DNA of 64,000 nucleotides, from the NCBI RefSeq assembly GCF_008923365.1, contig NZ_WBMR01000019.1, positions 16,285 through 80,284 of the forward strand, read 5' to 3'. Origin of the DNA: Actinomadura montaniterrae. GTDB lineage: Bacteria; Actinomycetota; Actinomycetes; Streptosporangiales; Streptosporangiaceae. Positions 41,628-50,195 of the stretch are shown here, one piece after another. Under the pieces are notes generated by a model. That model searched no databases, was not told the origin of the DNA, and saw only the letters and a list, made by a program, of their open reading frames with translations. Positions within the stretch are counted from its first letter, which is position 1; each line of letters begins with the position of its first letter. Position numbers and translations under genes: made by a program.

Positions 41628-42185
41628 GTGATCGACGAGACCCTCCTCGAAGCCGAGGAGAAGATGGAGAAGGCGGTCGCGGTCGCCAAGGAGGACTTCC
41701 AGGCCATCCGCACCGGCCGGGTCACCCCCGCCATGTTCAACAAGATCACCGCGGAGTACTACGGCACGCCGACGCCGGTCAACCAGCTGGCGTCGTTCAC
41801 GCTGCCGGAGCCGCGGATGGTCATCGTGCAGGTGTTCGACAAGTCGTCCATGCAGGCGGTGGAGAAGGCGATCCGCGACAGCGACCTCGGCGTGAACCCC
41901 ACCAACGACGGCAACGTCATCCGGGTGGTCTTCCCCGAGCTGTCGGAGGAGCGCCGCAAGGACTTCGTCAAGGTCGCCGGCACCAAGGCCGAGGACAGCA
42001 AGATCTCCATCCGCAACATCCGGCGGCGCGCCAAGGACACCCTCGACAAGCTCGCCAAGGACGGCGAGGTCGGCGAGGACGAGGTGCGGCGTGCGGAGAA
42101 GGAGCTCGACGACACCACGCACAAGTACGTGGCGCAGATCGACGAGCTGCTCGAGCACAAGAAGGCCGAACTGCTCGAAGTTTGA
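41628..42185 (+). CDS. frr: Ribosome recycling factor
   Basis: GTG 41628 gives 185 residues, the usual Frr length; ATG 41616 would overlap the ribosome site GGAG at 41,619-41,622. The product starts [20 protein letters not shown] and has [60 protein letters not shown] and helix [20 protein letters not shown]. It splits post-termination ribosomes with EF-G. Confidence 0.97.
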   Translation: MIDETLLEAEEKMEKAVAVAKEDFQAIRTGRVTPAMFNKITAEYYGTPTPVNQLASFTLPEPRMVIVQVFDKSSMQAVEKAIRDSDLGVNPTNDGNVIRVVFPELSEERRKDFVKVAGTKAEDSKISIRNIRRRAKDTLDKLAKDGEVGEDEVRRAEKELDDTTHKYVAQIDELLEHKKAELLEV

Positions 42186-43234
42186 TGGGACTCGACGACG
42201 CCGGGGAGCCCGCGGGCTCCCCGGATGAGCCGGAGGTCGACATGCCCGGCCCACCCCCGGGAGAAGCTCTGGACTCGCCCTCCGGCGAGGCGCCGGACAC
42301 CCCCGCAGGCACCGCCGCAGAGGACACGGCGCCCTCCGGCGCGACGTCCGCGACGTCCGCGACGGGCGCGCGCGCTGAACCCGAAGGGGAGCCGCCCCAG
42401 GACCCGTCCGATGGCGGACGCCAGAGCAGGACCGGCAGGAACCTGCCGATGGCCATCGGAGTGGGTGTCGCCCTCGGGGCGCTGGTACTGCTGTCGCTCT
42501 ACACGGTCAAGCCGATCTTCCTTGCCGTGATGGTGGTCTTCCTCTTCCTCGGTATGCGGGAGCTGACGGACGCGTTCAAGTCCCGCGGCATCCGGGTCCC
42601 GTTCATCCCGCTGGCGACGGGCATGGTGGCCACCCCGGTCGTGTCCTATGTATGGGGGCCCACCGCTGTGGTCGCGGCGGTGTCGCTCACCGTGCTCAGC
42701 ATGATGCTGATCCGGATGACGGAGGGCGCGGACGGCTACGTCCGGGACGTCAGCGCGGGTGCGTTCGTCGCCGGATACCTGGTGCTGATGGGCGGGATCG
42801 TCGCGCTGCTCATGCGGCCGGGCGACGGGGACGACCGCACCGTCATCTTCATCGCGACCACGGTGGCCAGCGACATCGGCGGCTACTTCGCCGGCACGTT
42901 CCTCGGCAAGCACAAGCTCGCCCCCACGATCAGCCCGAAGAAGACGTGGGAGGGCGTCACCGGCTCCGCGATCACCTGCATGATCGTCGGTGGCGCGCTG
43001 GTGTGGTGGCTGCTGGACGGCGGGCACGCCTGGCAGGGCGCGCTGGTCGGCCTAGCCGCCGTGGTGACCGCGACCGGCGGCGACCTCATCGAGTCGATGA
43101 TCAAGCGGGATCTCGGCATCAAGGACATGGGAACACTCCTGCCGGGCCACGGCGGCGTCATGGACCGCCTCGACTCGCTCGTCGCGACGGCCCCCGTGGT
43201 GTGGCTGCTGCTGGAGCTGTTCGTCCCCAGCTAG
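42185..43234 (+). CDS. cdsA: Phosphatidate cytidylyltransferase
   Basis: ATG 42185 shares its A with the frr stop; TTG 42182 is a possible alternative start. The 349-residue protein has a long disordered N terminus rich in Pro, Glu and Gly (about 85 residues), then several membrane helices. The CdsA signature is complete: ASDIGGYFAGTFLGKHKLAP, TISPKKTWEG, and LIESMIKRDLGIKDMGTLLP with GHGGVMDRLDSL. It makes CDP-diacylglycerol from phosphatidate and CTP in the cytoplasmic membrane. Confidence 0.96.
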   Translation: MGLDDAGEPAGSPDEPEVDMPGPPPGEALDSPSGEAPDTPAGTAAEDTAPSGATSATSATGARAEPEGEPPQDPSDGGRQSRTGRNLPMAIGVGVALGALVLLSLYTVKPIFLAVMVVFLFLGMRELTDAFKSRGIRVPFIPLATGMVATPVVSYVWGPTAVVAAVSLTVLSMMLIRMTEGADGYVRDVSAGAFVAGYLVLMGGIVALLMRPGDGDDRTVIFIATTVASDIGGYFAGTFLGKHKLAPTISPKKTWEGVTGSAITCMIVGGALVWWLLDGGHAWQGALVGLAAVVTATGGDLIESMIKRDLGIKDMGTLLPGHGGVMDRLDSLVATAPVVWLLLELFVPS

Positions 43235-43273
43235 ACCCCGGGCCTGGCCGCTGCTTGAGGTCAGGAGGGGGCC

Positions 43274-43301
43274 GGGTCGTCTCGCGGCTAGGAGACGACC
43301 C
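43274..43301. terminator. Bidirectional terminator between cdsA and SUFU gene
   Basis: GGGTCGTCTC (43,274-43,283) pairs with 43,292-43,301 around an 8-base loop. The loop contains the stop codon of the convergent minus-strand gene (43,288), so the hairpin overlaps its last codons and serves both transcripts. Confidence 0.72.
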
Positions 43302-44433
43302 AGGAGCGTCCCTGCTGCGCCAGGCGCCGGATGAGCGCGTCCGAGCCCTCGCTCTTGGCGTACCGGTGCTCCTCACCGCTGATGGGGACGAGCCACAGCC
43401 ACCGGACGGGATCGCCTTGCACAGTCAGCCCGGTGAGGGCGGGCGCCTCCGGCCCTGCGAGCCGGGTGGGGTCGTCCAGGAGGAGCACGCCTTCCCACGC
43501 GCTGTCGCCACTCCCCAGAGGGAACGTGCGGGCCTCGTGGTACCACTTGACCACGTCGCCAGGGGCGAACCAGGTCACCGATCGCCACGGGTACTGCGCG
43601 AGCCACGGGAAGATGCTCCCCGCGCGCTGGCTGGGCAGTGTGCTCGCCACAGCGAGCTCTATGCGGGCGTACGGGGCGACGTCGTCTTCGTACAGTTCGA
43701 CGGTGGGCATCCGCTGGCGGCTCATCCCGACCGAGCTGAGCACGGTGAAATCGCGATTGCCGCGCGCGGGCCGCTCCGTCACGCCCACTGTCGGGGACGT
43801 GCTGGCCTTGCCTCCCGCGAGCTGACGCCCCACGTCGTGCCAGTAGTGGCCGCCGGGACCGAGCCGCTGCAGCAGGTGGCCCAGAACCGACTGCTGGAAC
43901 TCCGCCCAGGAGCCGTCGGCGCGGCACATCTTCCAGTGCTCGCGGGCACGCTCGATACGGGGGCCGAACTCCGCGATCTCCTCTTCCATGGGGAAGGCGA
44001 ACGGGCTCTGCCGCGTCGCGTCGCGCGCGTAGCCGGGGATGCCGCGGCCCATGTCGGACCATCCCGGGATCACGAACAGGGGGTCGCCGGCCTCCAGCAC
44101 GGCGGCTCCGTCGCCCTCCTCGAACCACACCACCTCGAGGGCGGAGGCGTCCACGGCCTCCCGTCCCTGCGGATGGGCGACATGGGACTCCGGCAGCAGC
44201 GGTGCGCCGCCCGCGTCCAGCCGCTGCCGGTCCAGCGAGGACGGGGCCTTGCGGTGGTTGGCGACCCAGACGGCGCCGATCACCGAGTCCCGCGCGTCCC
44301 GCAGGTAGGCCGAGGTCACGTCACCGTCGGACTCGACGACGAGCCTCCGGCTGCCGTACGGGCTTGCCTCGGCGTGGACGATCGTGGCGGCGGGGCTCCT
44401 CGGCGAAGCGGCACCCCTGCGCAAAACCGACAT
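43288..44433 (-). CDS. Suppressor of fused (SUFU) domain protein
   Basis: The 381-residue protein is read from ATG 44,433. The first 215 residues form a strand-rich domain of unknown type with RRLVVESDGDVTSAYLRDAR, VIGAVWVANHRKAPSSLDRQ and a W-containing ALEVVWFEEGDGAAVLEAGD. Residues about 240-381 match the SUFU family: IELAVASTLPSQ, WLAQYPWRSVTWFAPGDVVK, AWEGVLLLDDPTRLAGPEAP and VRWLWLVPISGEEHRYAKSE with GSDALIRRLAQQG. Bacterial SUFU proteins often sit near immunity or toxin systems, but no toxin is visible here. Confidence 0.8.
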   Translation of the reverse strand: MSVLRRGAASPRSPAATIVHAEASPYGSRRLVVESDGDVTSAYLRDARDSVIGAVWVANHRKAPSSLDRQRLDAGGAPLLPESHVAHPQGREAVDASALEVVWFEEGDGAAVLEAGDPLFVIPGWSDMGRGIPGYARDATRQSPFAFPMEEEIAEFGPRIERAREHWKMCRADGSWAEFQQSVLGHLLQRLGPGGHYWHDVGRQLAGGKASTSPTVGVTERPARGNRDFTVLSSVGMSRQRMPTVELYEDDVAPYARIELAVASTLPSQRAGSIFPWLAQYPWRSVTWFAPGDVVKWYHEARTFPLGSGDSAWEGVLLLDDPTRLAGPEAPALTGLTVQGDPVRWLWLVPISGEEHRYAKSEGSDALIRRLAQQGRSWVVS

Positions 44434-44591
44434 GATCGAGACCTTAGTCGCAGACAAGGTCATGTGCAGCGATGTCGTAGCGCCCGCCGAAGGGGCGCGC
44501 CCACGGCCGGAAGAGAGCGCGCCTGCGGGTGGGCGAAGCGCGCCTGCGGGCGGACGAGGCATCGTCAGGTGTTTGCGACACTGGAAGGACC

Positions 44592-45740
44592 ATGTCTGCC
44601 ACCACCGAGCCCGCCACCGCGGGCGCCGCGCCCAAGAAGACCCCGGCGAAGCTCGTCTTCGCCGCGCCGCGGCGCGGCAAGCCGCCCCGGCACCTGGCCG
44701 ACCTCACGCAGGCCGAACGCCGCGAGGCGGTCGCGGAGCTGGGCGAGAAGCCGTTCCGGGCCGACCAGCTGTCGCGGCACTACTTCGCCCGGCTCGTCGA
44801 CGACCCGGCGAAGATGACCGACCTGCCGGCCGCCGTGCGCGACCGGCTGGTGTCCGAGCTGATGCCCTCGCTGCTCACGCCGGTGCGCGAGCTGGACTGC
44901 GACGGCGGCAGGACGCTGAAGACGGTCTGGAAGGCGTTCGACGGGGTCCTGTTCGAGTCGGTGCTGATGCGGTACCCGGACCGGGCCACGATGTGCGTCT
45001 CGTCCCAGGCGGGCTGCGGCATGAACTGCCCGTTCTGCGCTACAGGCCAGGCCGGGCTCACCCGTAACCTCTCCACGGCCGAGATCGTGGAACAGGTCGC
45101 CGCTGGCGCGCGCGCGATGGCGCGCGGGCGCATCCCCGGCGGCCCCGGGCGCGTCTCCAACATCGTCTTCATGGGCATGGGGGAGCCGCTCGCGAACTAC
45201 AAGGCCGTGATCGGCGCGGTCCACCGCATCACCGACCCGGCACCGGCCGGCCTGGGGATCTCCCAGCGGTCCGTCACCGTGTCCACGGTCGGCCTCGTCC
45301 CGGCGATCGAGAAGCTGGCCGCCGAGGACATGTCGGTGCGGCTCGCGGTGTCGCTGCACGCGCCCGACGACGAGCTGCGCGACGACCTCGTCCCGATCAA
45401 CAACCGGTGGAAGGTCGCCGAGGTCCTGGACGCCGCGTGGGCCTACGCCGAGCGCAGCGGACGGCGCGTCTCGATCGAGTACGCGCTCATCAAGGACGTC
45501 AACGACCAGGCCTGGCGGGCCGATCTTCTCGGCAGGCTCTTGCGCGGCCACCTCGTACACGTCAATCTGATCCCGTTGAATCCGACGCCGGGCTCCAAGT
45601 GGACCGCCTCGCGGCCGGAGGACGAGCGCGAGTTCGTCCGCCGCCTGGAGGCCCACGGGGTCCCGGTCACGGTGCGCGACACTCGGGGCAGGGAGATCGA
45701 CGGGGCCTGCGGACAGCTGGCCGCGGCGACGAAGGACTGA
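44592..45740 (+). CDS. rlmN: 23S rRNA (adenine2503-C2)-methyltransferase RlmN
   Basis: The 382-residue radical SAM enzyme starts after AAGGAC. The iron-sulfur motif is C-x3-C-x2-C at Cys142, Cys146 and Cys149 (CGMNCPFC). Other family blocks are [70 protein letters not shown] and [20 protein letters not shown], ending with the region [20 protein letters not shown] that holds the second catalytic cysteine. It methylates A2503 of 23S rRNA. The neighbourhood frr-cdsA-rlmN is typical. Confidence 0.97.
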   Translation: MSATTEPATAGAAPKKTPAKLVFAAPRRGKPPRHLADLTQAERREAVAELGEKPFRADQLSRHYFARLVDDPAKMTDLPAAVRDRLVSELMPSLLTPVRELDCDGGRTLKTVWKAFDGVLFESVLMRYPDRATMCVSSQAGCGMNCPFCATGQAGLTRNLSTAEIVEQVAAGARAMARGRIPGGPGRVSNIVFMGMGEPLANYKAVIGAVHRITDPAPAGLGISQRSVTVSTVGLVPAIEKLAAEDMSVRLAVSLHAPDDELRDDLVPINNRWKVAEVLDAAWAYAERSGRRVSIEYALIKDVNDQAWRADLLGRLLRGHLVHVNLIPLNPTPGSKWTASRPEDEREFVRRLEAHGVPVTVRDTRGREIDGACGQLAAATKD

Positions 45741-45798
45741 GCGCGCCGGCGGCGCCCCCCGGGCCACGCTGGCGCGGGGACGAGGGCTGAGGAGCACG

Positions 45799-46308
45799 GT
45801 GGCGCTCATGAGCACGCGGCTGCCGGTGGCGTTGCGGGGCTACGACCGGACACAGGTGGACGGCCTCCTCGAACGGATCTCGGGCGCGCTGAACGGCGGG
45901 CCGCCGATGTCCGCGGACGAGGTGCGCACGGCGCGCTTCGACGTCGTGCTGCGCGGCTACGACCGCCGCGCGGTGGACGACCTGGTGCGCGAGTGCATCA
46001 GGGAGCTGGAGACGAAGGCGCCGATCGCCGAGCGTCCCGGCCGGCCCCGGGCGAACCCCGCATGGCTGATCAACTGGATCCAGAACGCCCGGTTCGCCGG
46101 CTCGGGCATCCGCCCGGGCTACGACGTCCGGGACGTCGACGCGTTCCTGGACCGCGTCATCTCCGGGCTGCGCGGCGCGGCCCCGCCGGTGTCGGCGCGG
46201 GACGTCCGGGAGAGCGCGTTCCGTGTCGTCCGCCTGGGGCCGGGCTACGACGAGCAGGAGGTCGACCGCTTCCTCACCCAGCTCGCCGGAGCCCTCGAAG
46301 GCCGCTGA
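45799..46308 (+). CDS. DivIVA-domain protein with four repeat motifs
   Basis: GTG 45799 (GGAG four bases upstream) starts a 169-residue protein with four copies of the DivIVA-type motif: LRGYDRTQVDGLLERI, LRGYDRRAVDDLVREC, RPGYDVRDVDAFLDRV and GPGYDEQEVDRFLTQL, each followed by ADEV/ARDV-like linker with an R-T-A-R-F or E-S-A-F-R strand. These are the short DivI1A modules found in actinobacteria. DivIVA proteins mark curved poles in these organisms, so a localisation or tethering role is likely, but there is no long coiled coil. Confidence 0.85.
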   Translation: MALMSTRLPVALRGYDRTQVDGLLERISGALNGGPPMSADEVRTARFDVVLRGYDRRAVDDLVRECIRELETKAPIAERPGRPRANPAWLINWIQNARFAGSGIRPGYDVRDVDAFLDRVISGLRGAAPPVSARDVRESAFRVVRLGPGYDEQEVDRFLTQLAGALEGR

Positions 46309-46328
46309 GGACGATCACCGCCGCGGAG

Positions 46329-46337
46329 TTATCCACA
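46329..46337 (+). promoter_or_regulatory. Consensus DnaA box between the DivIVA and DUF1963 genes
   Basis: TTATCCACA matches the DnaA consensus exactly and lies in a gap between two + strand genes, flanked by direct copies of CGCCGCGG. A single box here could be a regulatory or titration site, not an origin. Confidence 0.45.
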
Positions 46338-46387
46338 TTTTCGCCGCGGGGTGGTGACCGCCGCTGGCGCCCAGCAGGCTGCTGGGC

Positions 46388-47215
46388 ATGGACGACTTCG
46401 ACGCGCAGCGCCGGCGGCTGACCGCCTTCCTCGGCCTCCTGTTCACCTCCGAGATCATCTCGATCCTGCTGTCCCTGGCCCGGCCCGCGGTGCGGCTCGG
46501 CGCCGCCGGCGACGGCGTACCGGTCCGGCTCGGCGGCGCGCCGCTGCTGCCGGCCGCCGCGGCCTGGCCCGTCTGGAGGGGCCGTCCGCTCGACTTCCTG
46601 GGCGCCGTCGACTTCGCCGAACTCGCCGTCTTCGGGACGATCCCCGGCCTTCCCCGCACCGGCACGGCCGCCTTCTACTACGCCAGCGAGACCCCGCGGC
46701 CGTGGGGCGACGCGTCCGGGCAGCGGGACGGGTGGCGCGTGTTCACCGGCGACCTGCACCCCGCCGAACCACCGCCCGGCACCGTCTCCTATCCGCCGGC
46801 CGAGCTGGGCGCCGCTCCGTTCCTGTCCCTGCCGTCACCGCAGGAGCCCGTCATGCGGCGGCTGGAGCGCGTCCACCGCGGCTTCCTGGCCGAATACGAG
46901 CAGCTGCACGCGGTCTGGTCCCGGCACGTCACGCCCGAAACCCCGGCGCATCAGCTGGGCGGCTGGCCCGACCTCGTCCAGCGGCCGGTCGGCCCCGACT
47001 GCCTGTACGCCTCCACCGGCCGTCCGCTGGAGACCCTCGACGCCCCGGAACTGTCGGCCGACGACCTGGCGGCCGCCGACGACTGGCGCCTCCTGCTCCA
47101 GCTCGACTCCGACGACCGTCTCGGCTGGTACTGGGGCGACCCGGGCCGCGTCTACTTCTGCTCCCACCGGAGCGCTCCACTGGAGGGTGCATGGCTGACC
47201 GTTCAAGCGACATGA
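46388..47215 (+). CDS. DUF1963 (YwqG-like) protein
   Basis: The 275-residue protein starts at ATG 46388. Family segments of DUF1963 are AVRLGGAPLLPAAAAWPVWR (opening L-G-G-x-P-x-L-P), LDFLGAVDFAEL, AFYYASETPRPWGD and HQLGGWPDLVQRPV. The end is LAAADDWRLLLQLDSDDRLG followed by WYWGDPGRVYFCSHRSAPLE. This family (YwqG) occurs in bacteria with T6SS/contact-type immunity and in many free-living bacteria; the function is not known. It is convergent with the ABC permease on the other strand. Confidence 0.85.
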   Translation: MDDFDAQRRRLTAFLGLLFTSEIISILLSLARPAVRLGAAGDGVPVRLGGAPLLPAAAAWPVWRGRPLDFLGAVDFAELAVFGTIPGLPRTGTAAFYYASETPRPWGDASGQRDGWRVFTGDLHPAEPPPGTVSYPPAELGAAPFLSLPSPQEPVMRRLERVHRGFLAEYEQLHAVWSRHVTPETPAHQLGGWPDLVQRPVGPDCLYASTGRPLETLDAPELSADDLAAADDWRLLLQLDSDDRLGWYWGDPGRVYFCSHRSAPLEGAWLTVQAT

Positions 47216-47257
47216 CATCCGGAGTGCGCGACCGCTTCTTCGCAGCGGTTCGGGCGG

Positions 47258-47947
47258 TCAGCGACGCAGCCGCGCGGCGAACACGTATGCACCGCCCACG
47301 ACGGCCGACCAGAGGGCGAGGTGCAGCACCAGGCCGGGGAAGTCCGCGAGGAAGCGGTTGGGGCCGTCATGCGCCGACCGCAGCCACTCGATCATCGGGA
47401 CGGAGAGCCACGAGAGCCGTCCCAGCCCCAGCAGAAGGACGGCCGTCGCGCCGCCCAGCAGCGCAAGCAGCGACACCCCGGGGTCCGGGATGAACGCCCG
47501 GCCCGTCCATGCACCGAGCAGCGTGCCGGCGATCGCCACCGGAACGCTCAGCGCGCACCCCGCGAGGATCGCCCGCCCTGGAGCACCGACCTGGAGTGCC
47601 TGCACGAGAGGAATGGCGAGCACGATGACGCCCAAGCACAGGTTCACCGCGTATGCGGCGGCCAACCCCGCCCACGTGGGCGTCCAGCGGTGCCGCGCCG
47701 CGGTCGCCGACAGCGCCCGCTGCTCGTCAGGCTGTGTGTCCAGCAGGGCCCGCGCTGTCCAGGCCCAGATAGGGAACATGAAAGCCGCCACGTCGCCGAA
47801 GGTGCCGACGGACAGCTTCATCCGCTCCGGCCCGCCCGGCCCCTGCACGAGCACGAGCACCATGACCAGCGCCACGACGATCACCGGATGCAGGACGCGC
47901 AACGAACGCACGTACCCCTCGACCTGGAACCGCGCGAGCGCGATCAC
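47258..47947 (-). CDS. ABC exporter permease component
   Basis: The 229-residue protein is read from GTG 47,947 (MIALARFQVEGYVRSLRVLH). GTG 47,956 is an alternative, and the frame remains open into the repeat region upstream. Six hydrophobic segments are visible: VIVVALVMVLVLV, DVAAFMFPIWAW, WAGLAAAYAVNLCLGVIVLA, ALSVPVAIAGTLLGAWTG, LLALLGGATAVLLLGLG and LALWSAVVGGAYVFA. The protein has no permease signature loop, as in the small ABC-2-like exporters. Its partner is probably the ATPase at 48,738-49,463 upstream on the same strand, separated by a 790-base repeat-rich gap. Confidence 0.78.
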   Translation of the reverse strand: MIALARFQVEGYVRSLRVLHPVIVVALVMVLVLVQGPGGPERMKLSVGTFGDVAAFMFPIWAWTARALLDTQPDEQRALSATAARHRWTPTWAGLAAAYAVNLCLGVIVLAIPLVQALQVGAPGRAILAGCALSVPVAIAGTLLGAWTGRAFIPDPGVSLLALLGGATAVLLLGLGRLSWLSVPMIEWLRSAHDGPNRFLADFPGLVLHLALWSAVVGGAYVFAARLRR

Positions 47948-48737
47948 CGCCCCCACCCGACCCACTCGCGGCCCGCCCAGACCCACCGTTCCCGCCCCGA
48001 ACGCCCGCTCAGGCCGCACCCAGCACACTCGTTCCGACAGCACCCCAGCCAGCCGCCCCGCCCAGCACCCGCGCGAAGGCCTCGCCCGCACTCCGAGTAA
48101 CCCTTCCGTCCCCGCAAGGGATGGCCGTTCCGACCCGAACTCGCACCGCCGTCCCGGCCGCACTCTGCAAGCCCGTTGCATCCCCACCGGGGCTGGTCGT
48201 CCCGTTCCGAACTCGCGCGAAGGTTTCGTCTGTGCGCCGGATCGCCGTTCGGTCCCTGCCCAGGGCGGTCGTTCAGTTCTGGGATCGCGTGGTCGTCTCG
48301 GCTGCGCTCTGAGAGGCCGTTGCGTCCCCGCCCGGGTTGGTCGTTCTGCTCCGAGGTCGCGCGGAGGCTTCGTCTGTGCGCTGGATGGCCGTTCGGTCCC
48401 TGCCCAGGGCGGTCGTTCAGTTCTGGGATCGCGTGGTCGTCTCGGCTGCGCTCTGAGAGGCCGTTGCGTTCCCGCCTGGGGTGGTCGTTCTGCTCCGAGG
48501 TCGCGCGGAGGCTTCGTCTGTGCGCTGGATGGCCGTTCGGTCCGCGCCCCTGACGGTCTTTCGGTTCGGGGATTGCGCGGTTGGGGTGTTCTCTCCTCGG
48601 GTGGGTGTGCCGGGCGTGGGCTGGTGGCCATTGCCGGCTTGGGGGCCTGGCCTCATCTCGGGGGAAGCCAGGGGGCTCGGAGGTGGGCTGCCGGCTGTCA
48701 CCTGGGAGCGCTTTGGTGCTTGCGGAGGGTTTGGTGA
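47948..48737. other. 790-base gap between permease and ATPase genes, filled by repeats
   Basis: The gap between the permease start and the ATPase stop is mostly the 48,103-48,583 repeat. Reading frames remain open across it on both strands because of base composition, but no start with a good ribosome site and no family sequence is seen. The rest, 48,584-48,737, is G/T-rich on the + strand and shows nothing recognisable. Confidence 0.6.
48103..48583. repeat. 144-bp (2 x 72-bp) minisatellite
   Basis: Two nearly identical 144-base units lie at 48,247-48,390 and 48,391-48,534 (three differences between them, about 98% identity). Each unit consists of two diverged 72-base halves about two thirds identical. 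A degenerate unit precedes (48,103-48,246), and a partial one follows (48,535-48,583). On the minus strand, in the frame of the permease, the halves give 24-residue repeats such as AGTERPSSAQTKPPRDLGAE; this is probably not translated. Confidence 0.82.
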
Positions 48738-49463
48738 TCACTGGTCGGGCCTTCGCACGGTGTAGCCGTCGGCGCGGAGTTTGGTCTCCACGGTGTCGGC
48801 GTCGGCCTCGGGCACCACGACCTCGAGCACCGTGAGCCTCGGGGCGTCCGGTTCCTCGCCGGGAGCCAGACGCGTCACCGTGCCGTTCGCGACCTGGAGC
48901 CGGTCGATGCCCGGGAGGGATTCGATGCAGCGCTGGTGGTCGCTGATGACCACGGTTGTGCCCCCGGAGGCGAGGCCGGCGATCAGGCCCGGGAGGGTGT
49001 CGCGGGTCGCCGCGTCCAGGCCGGCGAACGGCTCGTCGAGGATGAGGAGGCCCGGATCGTCCATGAGCGCCTGGGCGAGCCCGACCTTCTGGGCACTGCC
49101 CTTGGACAGCTCCGGCAACCGCACGTCGAGGAGGTGATCGAAAGAAAGACGCTCGGCCCACGTTCCGATCGTGTCCTTGGGCGCGCGTCTGACGGCGGCC
49201 ATGTGGCCAAGGTAGGAGCGGACGGTGAACGGCTGATCCACGGGGAAGCGCTCTGGCGCGTATCCGATCCGGCTCGGCCTGTCGCGCACCGAGCCCTGCC
49301 CGGGGGCGCGCAGGCCGGCGATGAGGCGGAGAAGGGTGGACTTTCCCGCGCCGTTCCGTCCCGTCACCTCGGTGACGCTGCCCGGCGATAGGGAGAGCGT
49401 GACGTCCCGCAGCACCCAGGGACCCCTCCGGTGGTAGCGGAAGGCGACATCGTCGAGCCGCAT
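48738..49463 (-). CDS. ABC exporter ATP-binding protein
   Basis: The 241-residue protein has Walker A GRNGAGKST at residues 35-43, a Q-loop region RIGYAPERFP, the signature LSKGSAQKVGLAQALM (variant of LSGGQ with Lys and Ser), Walker B GLLILDEPFAGLD and the switch His in TTVVISDHQR. It ends in a short tail LTVLEVVVPEADADTVETKL. It is divergent from the HIT gene. The permease at 47,258-47,947 lies downstream past the repeats. Substrate unknown. Confidence 0.9.
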   Translation of the reverse strand: MRLDDVAFRYHRRGPWVLRDVTLSLSPGSVTEVTGRNGAGKSTLLRLIAGLRAPGQGSVRDRPSRIGYAPERFPVDQPFTVRSYLGHMAAVRRAPKDTIGTWAERLSFDHLLDVRLPELSKGSAQKVGLAQALMDDPGLLILDEPFAGLDAATRDTLPGLIAGLASGGTTVVISDHQRCIESLPGIDRLQVANGTVTRLAPGEEPDAPRLTVLEVVVPEADADTVETKLRADGYTVRRPDQ

Positions 49464-49540
49464 AGGACACGAAGGGTAGCCGCGGAAACCTAAGGACGCC
49501 GTTAGGGAGGAGGCTGCGCACGCAGGCGGAGGGCGGCAGA

Positions 49541-49990
49541 ATGCCGCGCATGGCTGACTCCGCGTCCGGCAAGCCCTGCATATTCTGCGAGATCGTGAAG
49601 GGAGAGCGCCCCGCCCACATCGTCCTCGACACCACGGACGCGCTCGCGTTCCTCGACGTCCGGCCGCTCTTCAAGGGGCACACGCTGCTGGTGCCGCGGA
49701 CGCATGTCGAGACGCTGCCGGACCTGCCCGCCGACCTCGTCGGTCCGTACTTCCAGCACGCGCAGCGGCTCGCCGCGGCCATGGAGTCGGTGCTCGGCGC
49801 GGCCGGCTCCTTCGTCGCCATGAACAACCGCGTCAGCCAGAGCGTCCCCCACCTGCACGTTCACGTCGTCCCACGCAACCGCAAGGACGGTCTGAGGGGC
49901 TTCTTCTGGCCCCGCCAGAAGTACGACTCCGATGCCGAGGCCGCTGCCTACGCCTCCCGCCTGTCCACCGCCCTCGCCGACCCCGCCTGA
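49541..49990 (+). CDS. HIT family hydrolase
   Basis: The 149-residue protein has the HIT fold: CIFCEIVKGERPAHIVLD, ALAFLDVRPLFKGHTLLVPR, THVETLPDLPADL, and the catalytic triad His104-x-His106-x-His108 in PHLHVHVVPR. It hydrolyses nucleoside phosphoramidates or similar substrates. Start ATG 49541 is assumed; ATG 49550 gives MADSASGKPCIF. The gene is divergent from the ABC ATPase, and tandem repeats follow its stop directly. Confidence 0.92.
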   Translation: MPRMADSASGKPCIFCEIVKGERPAHIVLDTTDALAFLDVRPLFKGHTLLVPRTHVETLPDLPADLVGPYFQHAQRLAAAMESVLGAAGSFVAMNNRVSQSVPHLHVHVVPRNRKDGLRGFFWPRQKYDSDAEAAAYASRLSTALADPA

Positions 49991-50060
49991 CCCCAAGCCG
50001 CCTGGCCCCAAAGCGCCTGACCTCAAGCCGCCTGACCTCAAGCCGCCTGGCCCCAAGCTG
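49991..50060. repeat. 15-bp tandem repeat directly after the HIT stop codon
   Basis: Four complete 15-base units and one partial (49,991-50,005; 50,006-50,020; 50,021-50,035; 50,036-50,050; 50,051-50,060) follow the form CCTCAAGCCGCCTGA with small changes. The unit begins at the first base past the stop codon. Confidence 0.8.
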
Positions 50061-50195
50061 CAGGGCGACCCTTCGCATGAACCGGTGGGGTGCTGCGTCA
50101 CTGACTGCGCTGGCTTGTCTGGGCAAGTGAAGGCGCTGCTGGATCCATCGGCTGCGTCGCCTGCTGTTTTGCCGGGTCCGTCAGGGCTTGGGCCA

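Noticed and set aside
48103..48583. CRISPR-like array
   Set aside because: Units are 72/144 bases without unique spacers, and no cas genes are near.
47258..48631. Permease extended by a 228-residue N-terminal repeat domain
   Set aside because: The frame is open, but the repeat part shows no ribosome site, has base-composition-driven Arg/Pro/Thr content and would precede a normal membrane protein start at GTG 47,947.
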